A stretch of 64,000 nt of DNA from Mytilus edulis (Eukaryota > Mollusca > Bivalvia > Mytilida > Mytilidae). The notes under the pieces are model-generated. The model saw nothing but the letters and a program-made list of their open reading frames with translations, was not told where the DNA came from and made no database searches. The stretch is from NCBI RefSeq assembly GCF_963676685.1, contig NC_092350.1:4267486-4331485 (forward strand), given 5' to 3'. A program made the position numbers and the translations under genes. How positions within the stretch are numbered: position 1 is the first letter of the stretch; each line of letters opens with the position of its first letter. This document shows positions 1 through 12,029 of the stretch, in pieces.

Positions 1-372
1 AATTGCGTCAGTGTGATTGTTTCCAGCCAATGAGAAGTTCCCTTCCATAGCAAACGACCCCCGAGTTTGAACAAATCACATGTTACTAGTGTTTCTATTT
101 TTCTTTCATTTTAAATTGTCTCCTCAAAACATGACACATACCCCTCTTTTCCCCGAAACTCTCCGTTGTAATATAACCATCTGAATTGCAAGCATAAACT
201 GCTTGTAAAGTATATGTTTGTTATAAAATGATAAATACTAAATTCAAAAGCAAACTTCAATCAATATCATTAAAACATGGTACATTGGCATATTGCATGT
301 GAACTTTTGTAAATCAGAACAGTGTACAAACATCATGAAACTATTAAATGTCAGTTGATTAATTTGTTATCC
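1..372. repeat. Segment C, copy 1 (truncated at window edge)
   Basis: This stretch matches 23559-23935 and 62969-63346 almost base for base, for example around the words ccagccaatgagaag and catggtacattggcatattg. It marks the junction between units of the large tandem duplication. After TTATCC it runs into unit A (tatttagtcgtaag). The other two copies continue into segment D (caaaagtatg). No gene is seen in it. Confidence 0.85.
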
Positions 373-705
373 TATTTAGTCGTAAGATTTTTTGTGAAAT
401 TGATCATTGATGCTTGTTAACATTGATAAATAAAAACAACAGCAGTATACCGCTGTTTGAAATTTATAAATCGATTGAGAAAAAAACAAATTAGGTTACT
501 GATAACTGAAACTGAGGAAAACACATCAAGTATAAGAGAAGAACTACGATACAACAGAAACACAAAATAAAATGTAACACACACAGTAACGTACTATGAT
601 AAAACAATGGCCATTTTCCTGACTTTGTGCAGAACGTTTAAAGAAAAAAATAGTGGGTCGAACCTGGTATGCGTTTTGATGGCAATGTTAAATATAACAT
701 TTAAA

Positions 706-717
706 TGACAAAATTAC
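706..717. repeat. Target-site duplication at the 3' (poly-A) end of the LINE
   Basis: tgacaaaattac lies directly before the poly-T run that is the LINE poly-A tail on the other strand. It pairs with tgacaaaataac at 9161-9172. Unit B has a single copy, tgacaacattac, at 34959-34970, followed directly by atgacagg. Confidence 0.85.
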
Positions 718-1436
718 TTTTTTTTTTTTTTGAAACAATTAAATCATTAGGCTAAGTATCCCTGTATATCAGTTATTATACATCCAGGGAGAATATATAA
801 TAAAATATTATATAAATGTTAGTATTATACAATTAGACATAATACATCAATTAAATTAACATCAATATACATTGATTCAGTCATTAATAATGAAAAAAAT
901 TGTCTGCTTACAAATCGGGAAAAATAACGGATCTAATTCAAATCAAAAGGTTATTTGCAATGCTTGTTTATTTTGGACCCTCGTGGTAAAATATTTATAC
1001 AAGGCCAAGGGAAGTTAGCATATGTTTATTTGTTAAAAACAAACTATACCTTTACTTACAGGTTACAATATGCTGATGTCTTTAATAACATATTCCCGGT
1101 TTCTATATTTCTTATCGAATTTAATCTTATAATGTTATATATTTCCTTTTTGAAGATTTTAAAGATTTCTATCTTTGTTTCTTTTTTGTTTGAAACAAAA
1201 TGTGCCTTATATATGGAGAAGAATATAACTGTTATCAGGGTGTTTATATCAAAATATTTTACATCTGCTATTTTATAGCCAATTATTAAATTTTCTAGCC
1301 TTAAAATATGTCTATCTTTTTGAAGATAAAGTAATAACTTGTATATTTCTTGCCAGTAAGTATTATTATAAGGGCATGTAATAAAAAAATGTTTATAATT
1401 GTCAATTTCTTTGCAAAAATTGCAAGAATTGTTTTC

Positions 1437-4400
1437 TTATACTTTCCACTGTGCTAATAAGTCGTTGCATGGAAGAATGAAGTTGAGTAATTTCCATTTA
1501 AACATTTTAAATTTGTTGTTTTCTAGGTAATTAAATATAAAATTAAGAGTGCTTTTAAATTTCATATTTAAATTTTCTTCAAAAATTCTTTCCCACTTCA
1601 GAATACCTACAGGTTTTTCTTGCTTATAAGGGGCAATTAGTATTGAATATATTTCTTTATTACCCATTTCTGGATATATATTATGATTGAGTAGTATTTG
1701 CAGATTTTTTGTTTTCTTTATATTTACTTTTGTTTTAAATGAGCTTTCTTGCTTTAAAATATTCTGCCAATGTTTTGGAATAGCTTTCTTTAATAATGAT
1801 AATTCTTTAATCCAATCCCGTTTATCTTTTAATTTAAGTAATATTTTATTTTCTGATATATGACCTCTTTCATCAAGTATGTCATTTACATACAGAATAT
1901 TATGTTCAATCCATTTAGTAAATAATAAGTATTTTCCTTTTGCTTGTATGTTATGATTGCCCCATAAAATCTGCTTTCTTATGTCTAGAAACGATTGTGG
2001 GATCTTTGTCTGTCCTCCCTTAACATTAATCCAAGTTTTAATCAATTGCTGATAGAACGGGGGAAGGGATTTAAATATTTTTTTGTCTAACATATTAACA
2101 TTTGTAATATTCATTTGAAATATCAAGAGGTTTTTACCAAATTTGTTTAAGTAAGCTTGGGGTATGATTGACCAATTATCACCAGAATTTTGTTTAAGTT
2201 TTAAAATCCACCGTAATTGAAGAGCTTTGAGATATAAGTCTATGTCGATCATTTTTAACCCACCTTCTAGATAGTTTTTACAAAGAGTTGCACGTTTAAC
2301 TTTATCTTTTTTCCCATTCCATATGAAATTATATACTAGAGTTTTAAACTTTTGTATTATTTCTTTTGATATGTACATATTTGATGCGATATAAGTTAAA
2401 TTTGGAAGAATTAGTGATTTTACTACTATTATTTTACCTATTAATGTTAAATTTCTTTTCATCCAGTTTGATATAATTTTTTCACATTTTTTAAGCTGTT
2501 TATCAGTGTTTAGTTTTTGACAGTCTTGATTGTTATAACCAAAGTAAAAGCCAAGACTTTTAATATTATCTGTTTTCCAATTTATGTTTTCAAATTTGTC
2601 TCTGCTATGTTTAAGTTTTCCCAACCAAAATCCATCTGTTTTATTTCTGTTTAGTTGTAATCCTGATAAACCTCCAAAAGTTTCAATTATATTCATTGTT
2701 AAACTAACATCTTTTGGTGATTTAAGAAATAGTGTTGTATCATCTGCAAGTTGACATATTTTAAGTAAGCAATTTCTACCATCTAGTTTCACCTCTAAAC
2801 TTTTGAGATTATTATCTTCTCTTAGTTTAATTGCCATAATTTCAACTACTAATACAAAGGCTGACGAAGAAATTGTACATCCTTGTCGAATTCCACGAAA
2901 AATGTTAAAACTGCTGGACACCCAACCGTTGTTGAGAATACAACCTTTTATGTCTGTGTACATTGTTTGAATCCATCTTATAAAACTACTTTTAAAGCCA
3001 AATTTTACCAAGGTTTCTGACATAAAGTTCCATTCAAGGGAGTCACATGCCTTAGAGAAATCAACAAAAAGTATAGCACCATCTATTTTAAAGTTCTCTG
3101 AGTAATCAATAATATCTTGTATTTGCCTTATATTGAAGCCTATGTATCTTTTTTTTATATAACCTTTTTGATCAGTATGAATTATTTTTGGTAATACTTG
3201 TTTTAATCTTTGAGCAAGTGCATAAGCCAGCAATTTTACATCATAATTTAACAGAGTTATTGGACGATAATTATTTAAAGAAAGTGGATCTTCTTTTTTT
3301 ATATATTAATGATATTGCTCCAATTTTTTGTGAAGTTGATAATTCTCCTTTTATAGCAAAAATTAAATACTGATACAATTAAATCTTTTATTTTTTCCAA
3401 AATTTTCTGTAAAATTCAATATTAAGTCCATCTAGACCTAGGGCTTTATTTAGTTTCATTTTGAATATTGCATCTGTGCATTCCTGCACTGTTATTTTTC
3501 CTTCACATCAATCACTTTCACTATCACTTAATTTTGGACATTTTTTTTAATATTGTTAACGTACTTTTTAGTATCTTCCACATCAGGCTCAGTTGAGGAA
3601 TATAATGTTTTATAATAACTTCAAGGTTAAGTATTTTTTCTTGATCAGTAAATATATTATTGTTTACATCATACAATCTAGTAATGGTTTTTTGCACTGC
3701 CTGGTTTTTTCAAGACCTAAGAAGTAAGAAGTATTTTTTTCTCCTTCTTCAATCCATTTCACCCTTGATCTTATTTGATTGCCTTTAATTTTTTCATTAT
3801 ATAGATTTCCTAACTCTTGTTCTACTTTCTCTATTTTTCAACCAGGGAGGTATTTGTTTCATAATCATTAACTCTGATGTTAGTTGTATGAATTTCATTA
3901 TTAAGTTGCTTAAGTTGATTTTCTAACACATTGATTGAATCGTTTTTGTTGAGGGCTTTTAATTTACAGAATTGAATTGTACAATCTCGAACCTCTATTT
4001 TAAAAGTGTCCCATAAAGTAGCTAGATTTATTGAATCATTTGCTTTAATTTCATAGTTGTTAATTAGATTGTATATTATTTTTAGGTAGATTTCGTCGTT
4101 TAAAACGCTACTATTTAATTTCCAGTATCCGCGTCCTTTATTATTTCTTGAAATTTGTAATTTTAAAGATACACTATTGTGGTCAGTGTATTGAATAACA
4201 ATTGGTCTAATATCACAAGAGGAGCAATTTTTTTTAATTTCAGTACTAACAAGGAAGTAATCAATTCTAGTGGATTCTGTTTTATTTCTTTTACACCATG
4301 TGAAGTGAGTTTAATCTCTGTTTTTTCACGCCATATATCTGTTAATTTTAAAGATTTAATTAAAGTTTTAAGTCCGCAGACTGGTTTATCCAATTTTATT

Positions 4401-4868
4401 CTTTTATTTTAATTTTTAGTATCTTTTTCAGATAAAATATCGTTGAAGTCTCCTCCTATTATTAGTTGTCCAAGACTATATTTATCTATAAAAGTTTTAA
4501 CCGTTTTAAAAAAAGTGTTTCTTAGCTTAGTATTATTTGGTGCATAAACATTTGCAATTGTAAGTATGCTTTCGTCAATTTCTATATTTACGAGAAGAAG
4601 TCTTCCATCTTTATCTTTATTAAAGTCAATAAATTTGTAGTTAAGCCTACTTTTTAACCATATAGATACCCCTCTAGTATTGCTCTGACCATTACTGAAG
4701 AATAATTCACCTTCAAACTCTTTTTTTAAAGATTCTTTTAAGTTGTCAGTAAAGTGTGTTTCTTGTATTAGGAGAACATCACATTTTTGTTGTTTTGTCC
4801 ATTCAATTAGTCTTTTTCTTTTTTCAGATTGCTGTAATCCCTTAGCATTAACTGTACAGATATGTATT
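1437..4868 (-). pseudogene. LINE ORF2: APE endonuclease plus reverse transcriptase, frame-broken
   Basis: The endonuclease part is read from about 4868 down to 4163 in more than one frame. Visible motifs are VNAKGL, the catalytic-Glu block QETHF, DGRLLLVNI, NVYAPN, GGDFND and a terminal TDHNSVS. The reverse transcriptase runs to 1437, with a 598-residue open stretch from 3233. It shows NYRPITLLN, the first catalytic Asp in VDFSKACDSLEW (family consensus has Phe where this has Cys), RQGCTISSS and the catalytic pair in LADDTTLFL. The frame shifts at an A/T homopolymer near 3294-3300 and again several times between 3300 and 4400, so no full-length protein can be made. The product would nick target DNA and copy the element RNA by target-primed reverse transcription. 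Confidence 0.88.
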
Positions 4869-4869
4869 T

Positions 4870-5972
4870 ATAAAGGTTACTCGGGAACACGTGTATTTGT
4901 TTATTTTTAGCACGTGTGTTTAAATCAAAACATGTTTATGTTTAATTTGATTGGACAATCAGTAAGTTATTACCGGTTTAAGTTATATCAATCATGATAA
5001 CTTCATGCTAGAATTTTAGCGCTAAAATTATAATAAGAAAGTCTAGAATTGTCATTCGAGGTTCGCCTATCCGACAGTAAAGGTTCTTTTCCCACCCACC
5101 CACCCCTTTTTAAGACTTCATAGGAATGTAAATAGTATGTTTTGTGGAAAATAGTTGATGAGATACATGTATGTATTACTGTAAAGATTTTTTTCTTCAA
5201 CTTATACAACATTTTTCTATTGTAGATTGTGTTTATATGTGATGTCAGCGGTCGATGACAGCAAATTGGACATTTGTTTATTGTTTATAATAAAATAAGC
5301 TTTCTGTGCTGTCGGGGCTAGCTGATAACCAAATAACGGTGTTGAGTTTTACTTTATAAATGCTTTATGTTCGTTTGAAGTATTGAATAAGAACATAAGT
5401 GAAGTTTTTGATCAGCCATAATTGTTAATGTAAAAGGTAAGTTTATGTTTGGGGAACCCCCATCTATTTATAGTATCAATTATCGATTTTATTCTTTCTG
5501 TTACCAGTTCACGAGTATTTACTTTATTCAACAGGTGAACAATTATCGGCAGTTTGCTGTACTTTTAGCATTACATTCTTTATACTTTCTACAAAGTGCA
5601 CATTGTTTTACTATAAGAAGTGATCCTATATTAAAACATATTAAATAGTGATCAAATTTAATCACAATAATTGGATACACAGTTTCAATAATGTTTGACT
5701 TTACGGTATTATGTAAAAAAATATTACACAATGTTGTTTTCAAATTGACAATACATACAGTTTTTACACATGATGACCTCGCCTTACGGGTCATTATTTG
5801 GGTCAACATCGTGACTTTGTTTACAAACTGAGCTGTGACAATCATATACCACACACAGTTTGTGAAGACAATAATTGAGAAATAAATTTTACTCAATGCA
5901 AAAATAATATAAATATTACAATAATTCTGTAGAGAAAAATATTTACATGAATATATTATACAAAAGATATAT
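4870..5972. other. Unassigned sequence nested inside the LINE
   Basis: AT-rich sequence between the start of ORF2 and the nested retroelement tail. Short ORFs here (for example 5003-5212 minus and 5445-5648 plus) show no recognisable domain. It contains a C-rich patch (cccacccacccacccc near 5094). I see no inverted repeats or clean boundaries, so the origin of this part of the nested insertion stays open. Confidence 0.5.
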
Positions 5973-7038
5973 TTAAAATTGAGAATGAAAATGGGGAATG
6001 TGCCAAAGAGACAACAACCCGACCATAGAAAAAACAACAGCAGAAGGTCACCAACAGGTCTTCAATGTAGCGAGAAATTCCCGCACCCGGAGGCGTCCTT
6101 CAACTGGCCCCTAAACAAATATATACTAGTTCAGTGATAATGAACGACATACTCATTTCCAAAATGTACACAAGAAACTAAAATTAAAATAATACAAGAC
6201 TAACAAAGGCCAGAGGCTCCTGACTTGGGACAGGCGCAAAAATGCGGCGGGGTTAAACATGTTTGTGCGATCTCAACCCTCCCCCTATACCTCTAGCCAA
6301 TGTAGAAAAGTAAACGCACAACAATACGCACATTAAAATTCAGTTCAAGAGAAGTCCGAGTCTGATGTCAGAAGATGTAACCAAAGAAAATAAACAAAAT
6401 GACAATAATACATAAATAACAACAGACTACTAGCAGTTAACTGACATGCCAGCTCCAGACTTCAATTAAACTGACTGAAAGATTATGATTTCATCATATG
6501 AACATCAGGCACAATCCTTCCCGTTAGGGGTTTAATATCATACCATCATAACATATATGAGAAGAACATAACCCGTGTCATGCCAACAACTGGTTTTTGA
6601 ATAAATGTGTTTAGTTCCGATGCAAAGACCCTATACATCTATAAGTGAATCAATATTAACGCCAAAATATGCAATGTTTAATGACCTGACAACAGTATCG
6701 TAACTATATCCCTTCTTAATAAGTCTATTCAAAGGTTTTGTTAGTTTTTGAGGTGAATACTGACACCTTTGTGCTTTATAAAGAATATTTCCATAAAAAA
6801 ATGGATGTGAAATATCTGAACGTATAAGAAGTCTGCATGTTGAGCTATATTTACGAATGATGTCTTTATACCGATGATAAAATTTAGTAAATGTTTTGAC
6901 TAGTTTGTGATATCGAAAACCCTGGTGTAATAATTTTTCAGTAATACATAAATTTCTCTCGTTAAAATCTAAAACATTGTTACAGACACGAGCGAATCGT
7001 ACAAGTTGGGATATATAAACACCGTAAGATGGTGACAA
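5973..7038 (-). mobile_element. Fragment of a bivalve reverse-transcriptase element: C-terminus plus 3' tail
   Basis: The 135-residue reading frame 7038-6631 carries a block (SYGVYISQLVRFARVC, then TEKLLHQGFRYHKLVKTF and KFYHRYKD) that I recognise as the conserved C-terminus of a reverse transcriptase common in bivalves, cnidarians and lancelets. I do not assign its clade. Downstream on the minus strand to 5973 is a long 3' tail with the words CTGTCCCAAGTCAGGAGCC, TCTGGCCTTTGTTAGTCTT and TTTGACACATTCCCCATTT. The same tail occurs without coding sequence at 16788-17034, 42008-42270 and 51563-51830, as expected of 5'-truncated retrocopies sharing one 3' end. Confidence 0.75.
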
Positions 7039-7817
7039 GGGAACGTCACCATCTAAAAATCACAGTAGATAAAGATACTAATGAGTTCTTTATGTAAATA
7101 TGTATTTTTTTATCAGTACTATATGTGTTTCTTTTGTCAGGTCTTAATTGTAATGTTTTATTATTCTCATGCTTCTTTGCTTTTAATTTGCTAAATTGTT
7201 TTTTATAGCTGTTGAATGCTAAAAAAAATATTATTTTTTCCAGGAGATATATGTAATGGTTTGCATTATGAAGTGGATTATATCTGTTTACCAGTTTGGA
7301 CTCAAAGCTTTGCACATAATCTAGATACGAAGTATGAGCATATATGGAGCTATAAGTGTGAATCTGTATGGGAACATCTGTTGTCAATTTACTTATAAAT
7401 TTTGGTGTGCAAAAGTGTGTCTGTTGCATATTTGTGTACAGAATTAATAAAAGATATGCGTGTTCATTTTGTGATCTAAGAACAAGAATTTTGAGGCACA
7501 TCTTGATTAATTGGAACTGTGGTGAGAAAAGTGCGAACTTTATATAAAATATGCAATTCACCAAAGATATATATTGTGAAATATGAGTGTACCTAAGACT
7601 GCATGTATATGGAGTGGTACTAAATTCAACTCTACTGTGAATGAGTTTTGTTACACATGTCATCATGATTATACACAAAATAAATATCACTGAACATGTA
7701 TTACAGTATTATAATAAACTAGCTTTACTTTTATTTGTTTTCATATAAATGTTCTGTAAACTGTTTGTTGGTACGTATACAGTACTGATAAATGCCATTT
7801 GGTTTCAGTGGTTGTTA
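7039..7817. other. Nested or LINE inter-ORF sequence without a recognised gene
   Basis: This lies between the nested retroelement fragment and the ORF1 stop. The LINE proper probably resumes near 7780. The open frames here (7046-7690 minus, 7216-7398 plus) are low-complexity and match nothing I know. Confidence 0.45.
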
Positions 7818-8987
7818 TTAAGTTGCCAAAGTTTTTGACCGTTTGGTTGTGGTATCACCTTCTAGCAAAACATGGGTCGGGGTAACTGGAGACCGCTCCA
7901 CGTTTCTGTTGTTTTTTTGTTTAGCCGGAGTGGATACAGACTCCTGTTGCTCCGATACAGATGAGGTGATTTGAGTTTGTGTTGTTTTTCTCTCTTTCTT
8001 TGACTTTTTTTTCTTTCTTTTTTCTGCCTCCAGAGATGTTACTGATTGGGACATATCAATGTCTTCTTCATATACACATGTTCGCTATTTTGTAGATGGA
8101 TCATCTGTGTGATTTGGTTGTTGTGTTGTATCATTTTCTACAGTAGTGTCCTCATCATCATTTGTGTTTTCATTTGTGCTTTGATGTTCATTAGGATGTT
8201 GAGTGTTATCAGGGAGGTCATTTTCTGTACAGTCAATTTGTTTATGACCTTCCTTACCACATGATTTGCAAACCCAGTCATTAGGGCCATTGCTAAAATT
8301 ATGCCCATCAGCTAGACATTTCGAGCACTTTTTGGGACGATTGCTTGTAGATGGTTGATCACGGTACATGACTGTGGCTCTGTATTTGCCTATAGTAAAA
8401 GAGCGAGGAACGTCTTGGGATAAAGGACCCTGACATATGATGATTCGATCACCAGTGAGACAGTTTGTGATCTCATTCTCATACCTAAGACGTTCTCTAA
8501 AGTGGTTCATTATTACACAGCTCCGTTCTTCTAGAGCTCTTAATATTTGGCCGTCATCGACAGAGAGTGGAACATCTTTCACTCTCAATCTTACAGTGTC
8601 TATGTTCTCATGTATGGTTACCCGAGGGTTTCTTGAGTAAATGTTGATTTTTTAACCCCGAATTTCCACTCCCTTACAGATAAGGTGGTCTCTAGCGGAC
8701 TCACAATCGAGGTATATTCGCCAGAGGCCTCTTATTCGTTGAAGTCCTATGATGGAACGTGCCTCAACTAAATAATCTAGGGTTTGGTACATTTCAACAT
8801 TTGTAAGGTACAGTGTTTTTGTTGTGACTCGATCTGTTAGTGAACCAAATACATCTGTTTCTTGAACGAAGACTGGTTTGACTCCAGTCATTGTTGAAGA
8901 GGTTATTGTCTTTGGATCAGTTTTGGTTGCGTCAGCATACGACGCCATTTTTTCTTCACCCTGGCCCTCCTCATTAGATTTTGCCAT
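7818..8987 (-). pseudogene. LINE ORF1: RRM-like and CCHC zinc-knuckle RNA-binding protein, two in-frame stops
   Basis: One frame of 390 codons runs from ATG at 8987 to the stop at 7818. It is interrupted by TAA at 8652-8654 and TAG at 8085-8087. The N-terminal third has the alternating pattern of an RRM-like fold (TLYLTNVEMYQTLDYLVEA, then GLWRIYLDCESARDHL). The middle part has paired zinc knuckles with the spacing CSKC...H...C and CKSCGKEGHKQIDC. The C-terminus is acidic, then rich in Lys and Ser. ORF1 proteins of this type bind the element RNA and form the ribonucleoprotein with ORF2. Because all three pieces keep one frame, the damage is point nonsense, with no shift. Stop-codon readthrough is possible but not supported by anything visible. 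Confidence 0.85.
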
Positions 8988-9160
8988 TTTTCAAGAGTTT
9001 AAGAATATTCTGGTATATTAAGATCGTGCAAATTGTCAAAAGAAATGATTTTGGTAAACCTTACACATCAATATGTTGCAGTTAATCTGTAATCTGCTTC
9101 GAATTTTACAATTTTTCTCTTGTCTGAAAACAACCCGCTACCTTAATCAAGGGCCGTAAC
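8988..9160 (-). other. LINE 5' untranslated region
   Basis: 173 bases between the ORF1 start codon and the target-site duplication at 9161-9172. No promoter element is recognised. Non-LTR elements usually carry an internal promoter here. Confidence 0.6.
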
Positions 9161-9172
9161 TGACAAAATAAC
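9161..9172. repeat. Target-site duplication at the 5' end of the LINE
   Basis: tgacaaaataac is the partner of tgacaaaattac at 706-717. The following atgacaggactacag continues as in unit B at 34971, so the boundary is exact to a few bases. Confidence 0.85.
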
Positions 9173-9234
9173 ATGACAGGACTACAGTACAAGGAAATGC
9201 AAAAACATTCAGGACGACGAAATACACAAATAAA

Positions 9235-9400
9235 CAGAATATTTTGGGGCCCTTTATAGCTTGTTGTTCGGTGTGAGCCAATGTCCCGTGTTGAAGTCCG
9301 TAAATTGACCTATAATGGTTACTTTTATAAATTGTTATTTGGATGGAAAGTTGTCTTATTTGGCACACTCACCACATCTACCTATATTTAATTACAATAG
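9235..9400. repeat. Dispersed bivalve repeat (ggccctttatagcttgttg family)
   Basis: Contains ggccctttatagcttgttgt, tgacctataatggtt and ggaaagttgtcttatttggc, words I remember from many mussel sequences. The unit-B copy is at 35030-35190. A related, more divergent member lies near 51330-51470 (tgacctatagttgttaatg, ttgtctcattggcaatcata). Confidence 0.7.
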
Positions 9401-9416
9401 GACATTTCAACATGCT

Positions 9417-9515
9417 AATAGTTATCAAAGGTACCAGGCTTATAATTTAATGCACCAAACGTGCGTTTGGTCTACATAAGACTCAGCAGTGACGCTCAGA
9501 TCAAAATGGTAAAGA
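9417..9515. repeat. Dispersed repeat core (tatcaaaggtaccagg family)
   Basis: The core reads tagttatcaaaggtaccagg, then a gcgtttggtctacataagac-like word, then gacgctcagatcaaaa. Seven further copies lie in the window: 21938, 22300, 22648, 35205, 47471, 47806 and 61108. This copy is more diverged than the tandem ones at 21938-22733. Confidence 0.75.
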
Positions 9516-9534
9516 AAGCCAAACAAGATTTAAA

Positions 9535-10012
9535 AGAGGGACGAAAGATACCTAAGGGACAGTCAAACTCATAAATCTAAAACAAACTGACAACGCCATG
9601 GCTAAAAATGAAAAAGACAAACAGAAAAACAATAGTACACATGGCACTACATAGAAAACTAAAGAATAAACAACACGAACCCCACCAAAAACTAGGGGTG
9701 ATCTCAGGTGCTCCGGAAGGGTAAGCAGATCCTGCTCCACATGTGGCACCCGTCGTGTTGCTTATGTGATTACAAATCAGGTAAATAGTCTAATTCGGTA
9801 GGTCACATTCATGAAAGGGAAGGGGATTGTAGTTACGACGTAAGGAACATATCCGATATCATTTGTGAAACGGTTATTCCATAACGGTCAACCAACTCGT
9901 GATGGCGTCCGTAAAATTTACGAAGGGATGATTTCAACTTCACCATTTGGAACTCTTGGTTTAATAGCTTCCTTGTGAGCAGTAACCCTCTATCAAGAAA
10001 ATTAAGTTGAAG
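9535..10012 (-). pseudogene. Reverse-transcriptase C-terminus with 3' tail, unit A only
   Basis: Read on the minus strand, the last 60 or so residues ending at 9833 (RGLLLTRKLLNQEFQ, KSSLRKFYGRHHELVDRYG, VSQMISDMF) are the C-terminal end of the same broad reverse-transcriptase family as 6631-7038. The untranslated tail follows to about 9535, with the words GTGGGGTTCGTGTTG, TAGCCATGGCGTTGTCAG and TGACTGTCCC that I associate with mussel repeats. The N-terminal part of the apparent 141-residue ORF (10258 to about 10013) is unrelated flanking sequence. Unit B lacks this block: its sequence jumps at about 35311 from aaacaagatt to gaagttgaaaatc. A small deletion in B is the simplest reading. Confidence 0.7.
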
Positions 10013-12029
10013 ATCATTGGTGAGCAATAAGTCTAAAAAGTGGTGACAAATACGGCTAATGATATCTATGCCTTGGATAAGAAAATCCTTAGTATTTAGT
10101 ATAATTCGTACTTTTACAAACAGAAAATGTATATAAATTACCATATAATTGATGTTTAAGTCAACAACGAAGTGGTGAGTTACCACAGAATAAAAATAAA
10201 CACGTAAAACAAAAAAAGAAAGCACACCGAACAGAACAAAATAACCTTGCATTGTCACCTACAGAATAACGCTACGCTACAAAATGAAGGTAAAAGTAAC
10301 GTCACGATAATTTTCGAAAAGATTGATATAGTTGAAAATCTGGTTTGTAATTATGGCATGAAATAATCAAATCATTGACCAAGAAAATTCTTTATTTTTG
10401 TAAAGCATGTGAGTGATTGATAACAAACTACATAATGTCTTATATAAAAGCTATTGTATTTAGTCAATAAATCAAATGTCATAAATTTGACTGAAGGATG
10501 TTCGCTTGTCATGTTTCAGATTTTCGAAATCCTTTGGTTTTTTTCAATTTGAATGCCTTACAACATTTTGTCATATAAAATCTTTGTCATTTTTTTTATA
10601 ATTTTTGAGAATTGTGACTCGTTAATGATAAATCTATGAAAACTCAAGAGAGAATATTTTCCCGAAAATATTTCAGTGATTATTATCTCGAAAACAAGCA
10701 CACGGACCTATATATTTTATTTGCTATTTTGGTTCCTTTATTAATCCCCTATCAGTATATATTAGTGTTATGAAAAGCTTGATATTTTGAAAGGTAGCTT
10801 CCTTAAATAATAGATAAGCATATCTAATTCATAATAAATACAAAAAATGTGTTATTATGGAAATTAGATAAAAAAACAAATCAATATATAAAATCAATAT
10901 AGTCAATTTATCAAACGTAATATTTGTTTATTTAAAAAAAAAACATAGGTACCATGACTTCTTTAAAAATAAAGCAGCATACTGCATACGCATAATTGAG
11001 AGACATGAAGGACATAAAAAACTACGGAATCCGAGCTATCAATATCATCTATATTTGAATAAATATTTTCATTTTGTTTAAAGACTCAAGTCTTTAGTTT
11101 TTATTAACCGTCCATTTAAATCAGAAATGTCCCATCCTCATCTATTTCTTTCAAAGCCCAATGTTTACATAAACGGTCTTCTAAATAATAATAAAACGAT
11201 ATTAGAAGACAATAATTGTATGAAATGTGTACCAGTATTGTCATGTAAAATTGGAAAAAACGGTGTCCTTTTCATGTTTAGAAAAACAAAGACACAATGG
11301 TTTCATTTCATTTTGTAATTGTTACAACTAAAGTTTTGGTTAAAGAAAAAGATAAGATTTTTTTTAAATTGTAATTTTGAGAGTGATCTCCCTTTCGTGA
11401 GACATTCATAACAATGCATACTTCCTATGGTCAGAGAGGTATTTTAAAAGAAAGGTAATGTTTTATTCGTTAACCAGGAAGTGGGGAATCTACCAAAATA
11501 TATTATCAAATCTTGTAAAATTAAGGCGTTTAATCTCTTTTGTTTGTTGGTATATGTATGGTTTTAAAAAAAAACCATTAATACAGAACTCTTAGTTTAA
11601 TGTTTTATGTCTGCTATAATTACGATAATAAGCATTACACTTTTAGATATTTTAGATAAAAACAGTTTTACACATATGGCTTCAAATTCAAATTTAACCA
11701 AAACATTTTTCATTTTTTTAAGAAAGTAGAGAAAATGTATTTTCATTTTATTTTTACACATTGATTTTCAATAACAATGACAATCAGCATAAGATTCAAA
11801 CCTGTGATTACATAAGTAATGTGTAGCCATCTTAGATGTGTCCTGATCGTAAGAAATTACTATACTGAACTTAGTACTTAGTTATCACTAAGTGCATAAA
11901 ATCTTTTACAACAAATGACTCTCACACAAAAAAACATAAGATGCGTAACCATGTATTTTATAGTCAAACGCAGTAACGAAATATACTTAGTTTTATTATT
12001 TATATAAAAAAAAATGTTTCTTAAAACTA
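10013..12029. other. Intergenic sequence shared with unit B (35312-37344)
   Basis: AT-rich and colinear with unit B, with few differences. The word taatcaaatcattgaccaaga near 10365 recurs in diverged form near 17740 and 43100, so part of this stretch belongs to an older repeat inside the unit. No ORF here has recognisable content; 11127-11318 is a chance frame conserved only because the duplication is recent. Confidence 0.6.

Larger units (their letters stand above)
718..9160 (-). mobile_element. Degenerate Tx1/L1-like LINE retrotransposon with nested insertion
   Basis: This is a non-LTR retrotransposon lying on the minus strand. Its 3' poly-A tail shows as a 14-base T run at 718-731 and its 5' end lies at 9160. 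It carries a zinc-knuckle ORF1 (7818-8987) and an endonuclease/reverse-transcriptase ORF2 (1437 to about 4868), both broken. About 2.9 kb of foreign sequence (about 4870-7780), including another reverse-transcriptase element fragment, separates the two ORFs. Flanking 12-bp duplications and the intact empty site in unit B show that it inserted after the A/B duplication, or that B is the allele that never received it. Assignment to the Tx1/L1 group rests on ORF1 layout and APE-type endonuclease order; a Jockey-group origin is less likely. Confidence 0.85.

Noticed and set aside
655-690. B-box-like word gggtcgaacctgg suggesting a tRNA-derived SINE or tRNA gene
   Set aside because: No matching A box or cloverleaf upstream. 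The same holds for gggtcgagtcc near 48695.
955-1278. 107-codon plus-strand ORF
   Set aside because: It lies in the 3' part of the minus-strand LINE, is AT-driven and has no recognisable content.
7046-7690. 214-codon minus-strand ORF
   Set aside because: Compositionally AT-rich without motif, located in nested or inter-ORF sequence of the LINE.
8046-8640. Plus-strand ORFs opposite LINE ORF1
   Set aside because: Antisense shadows of the zinc-knuckle frame.
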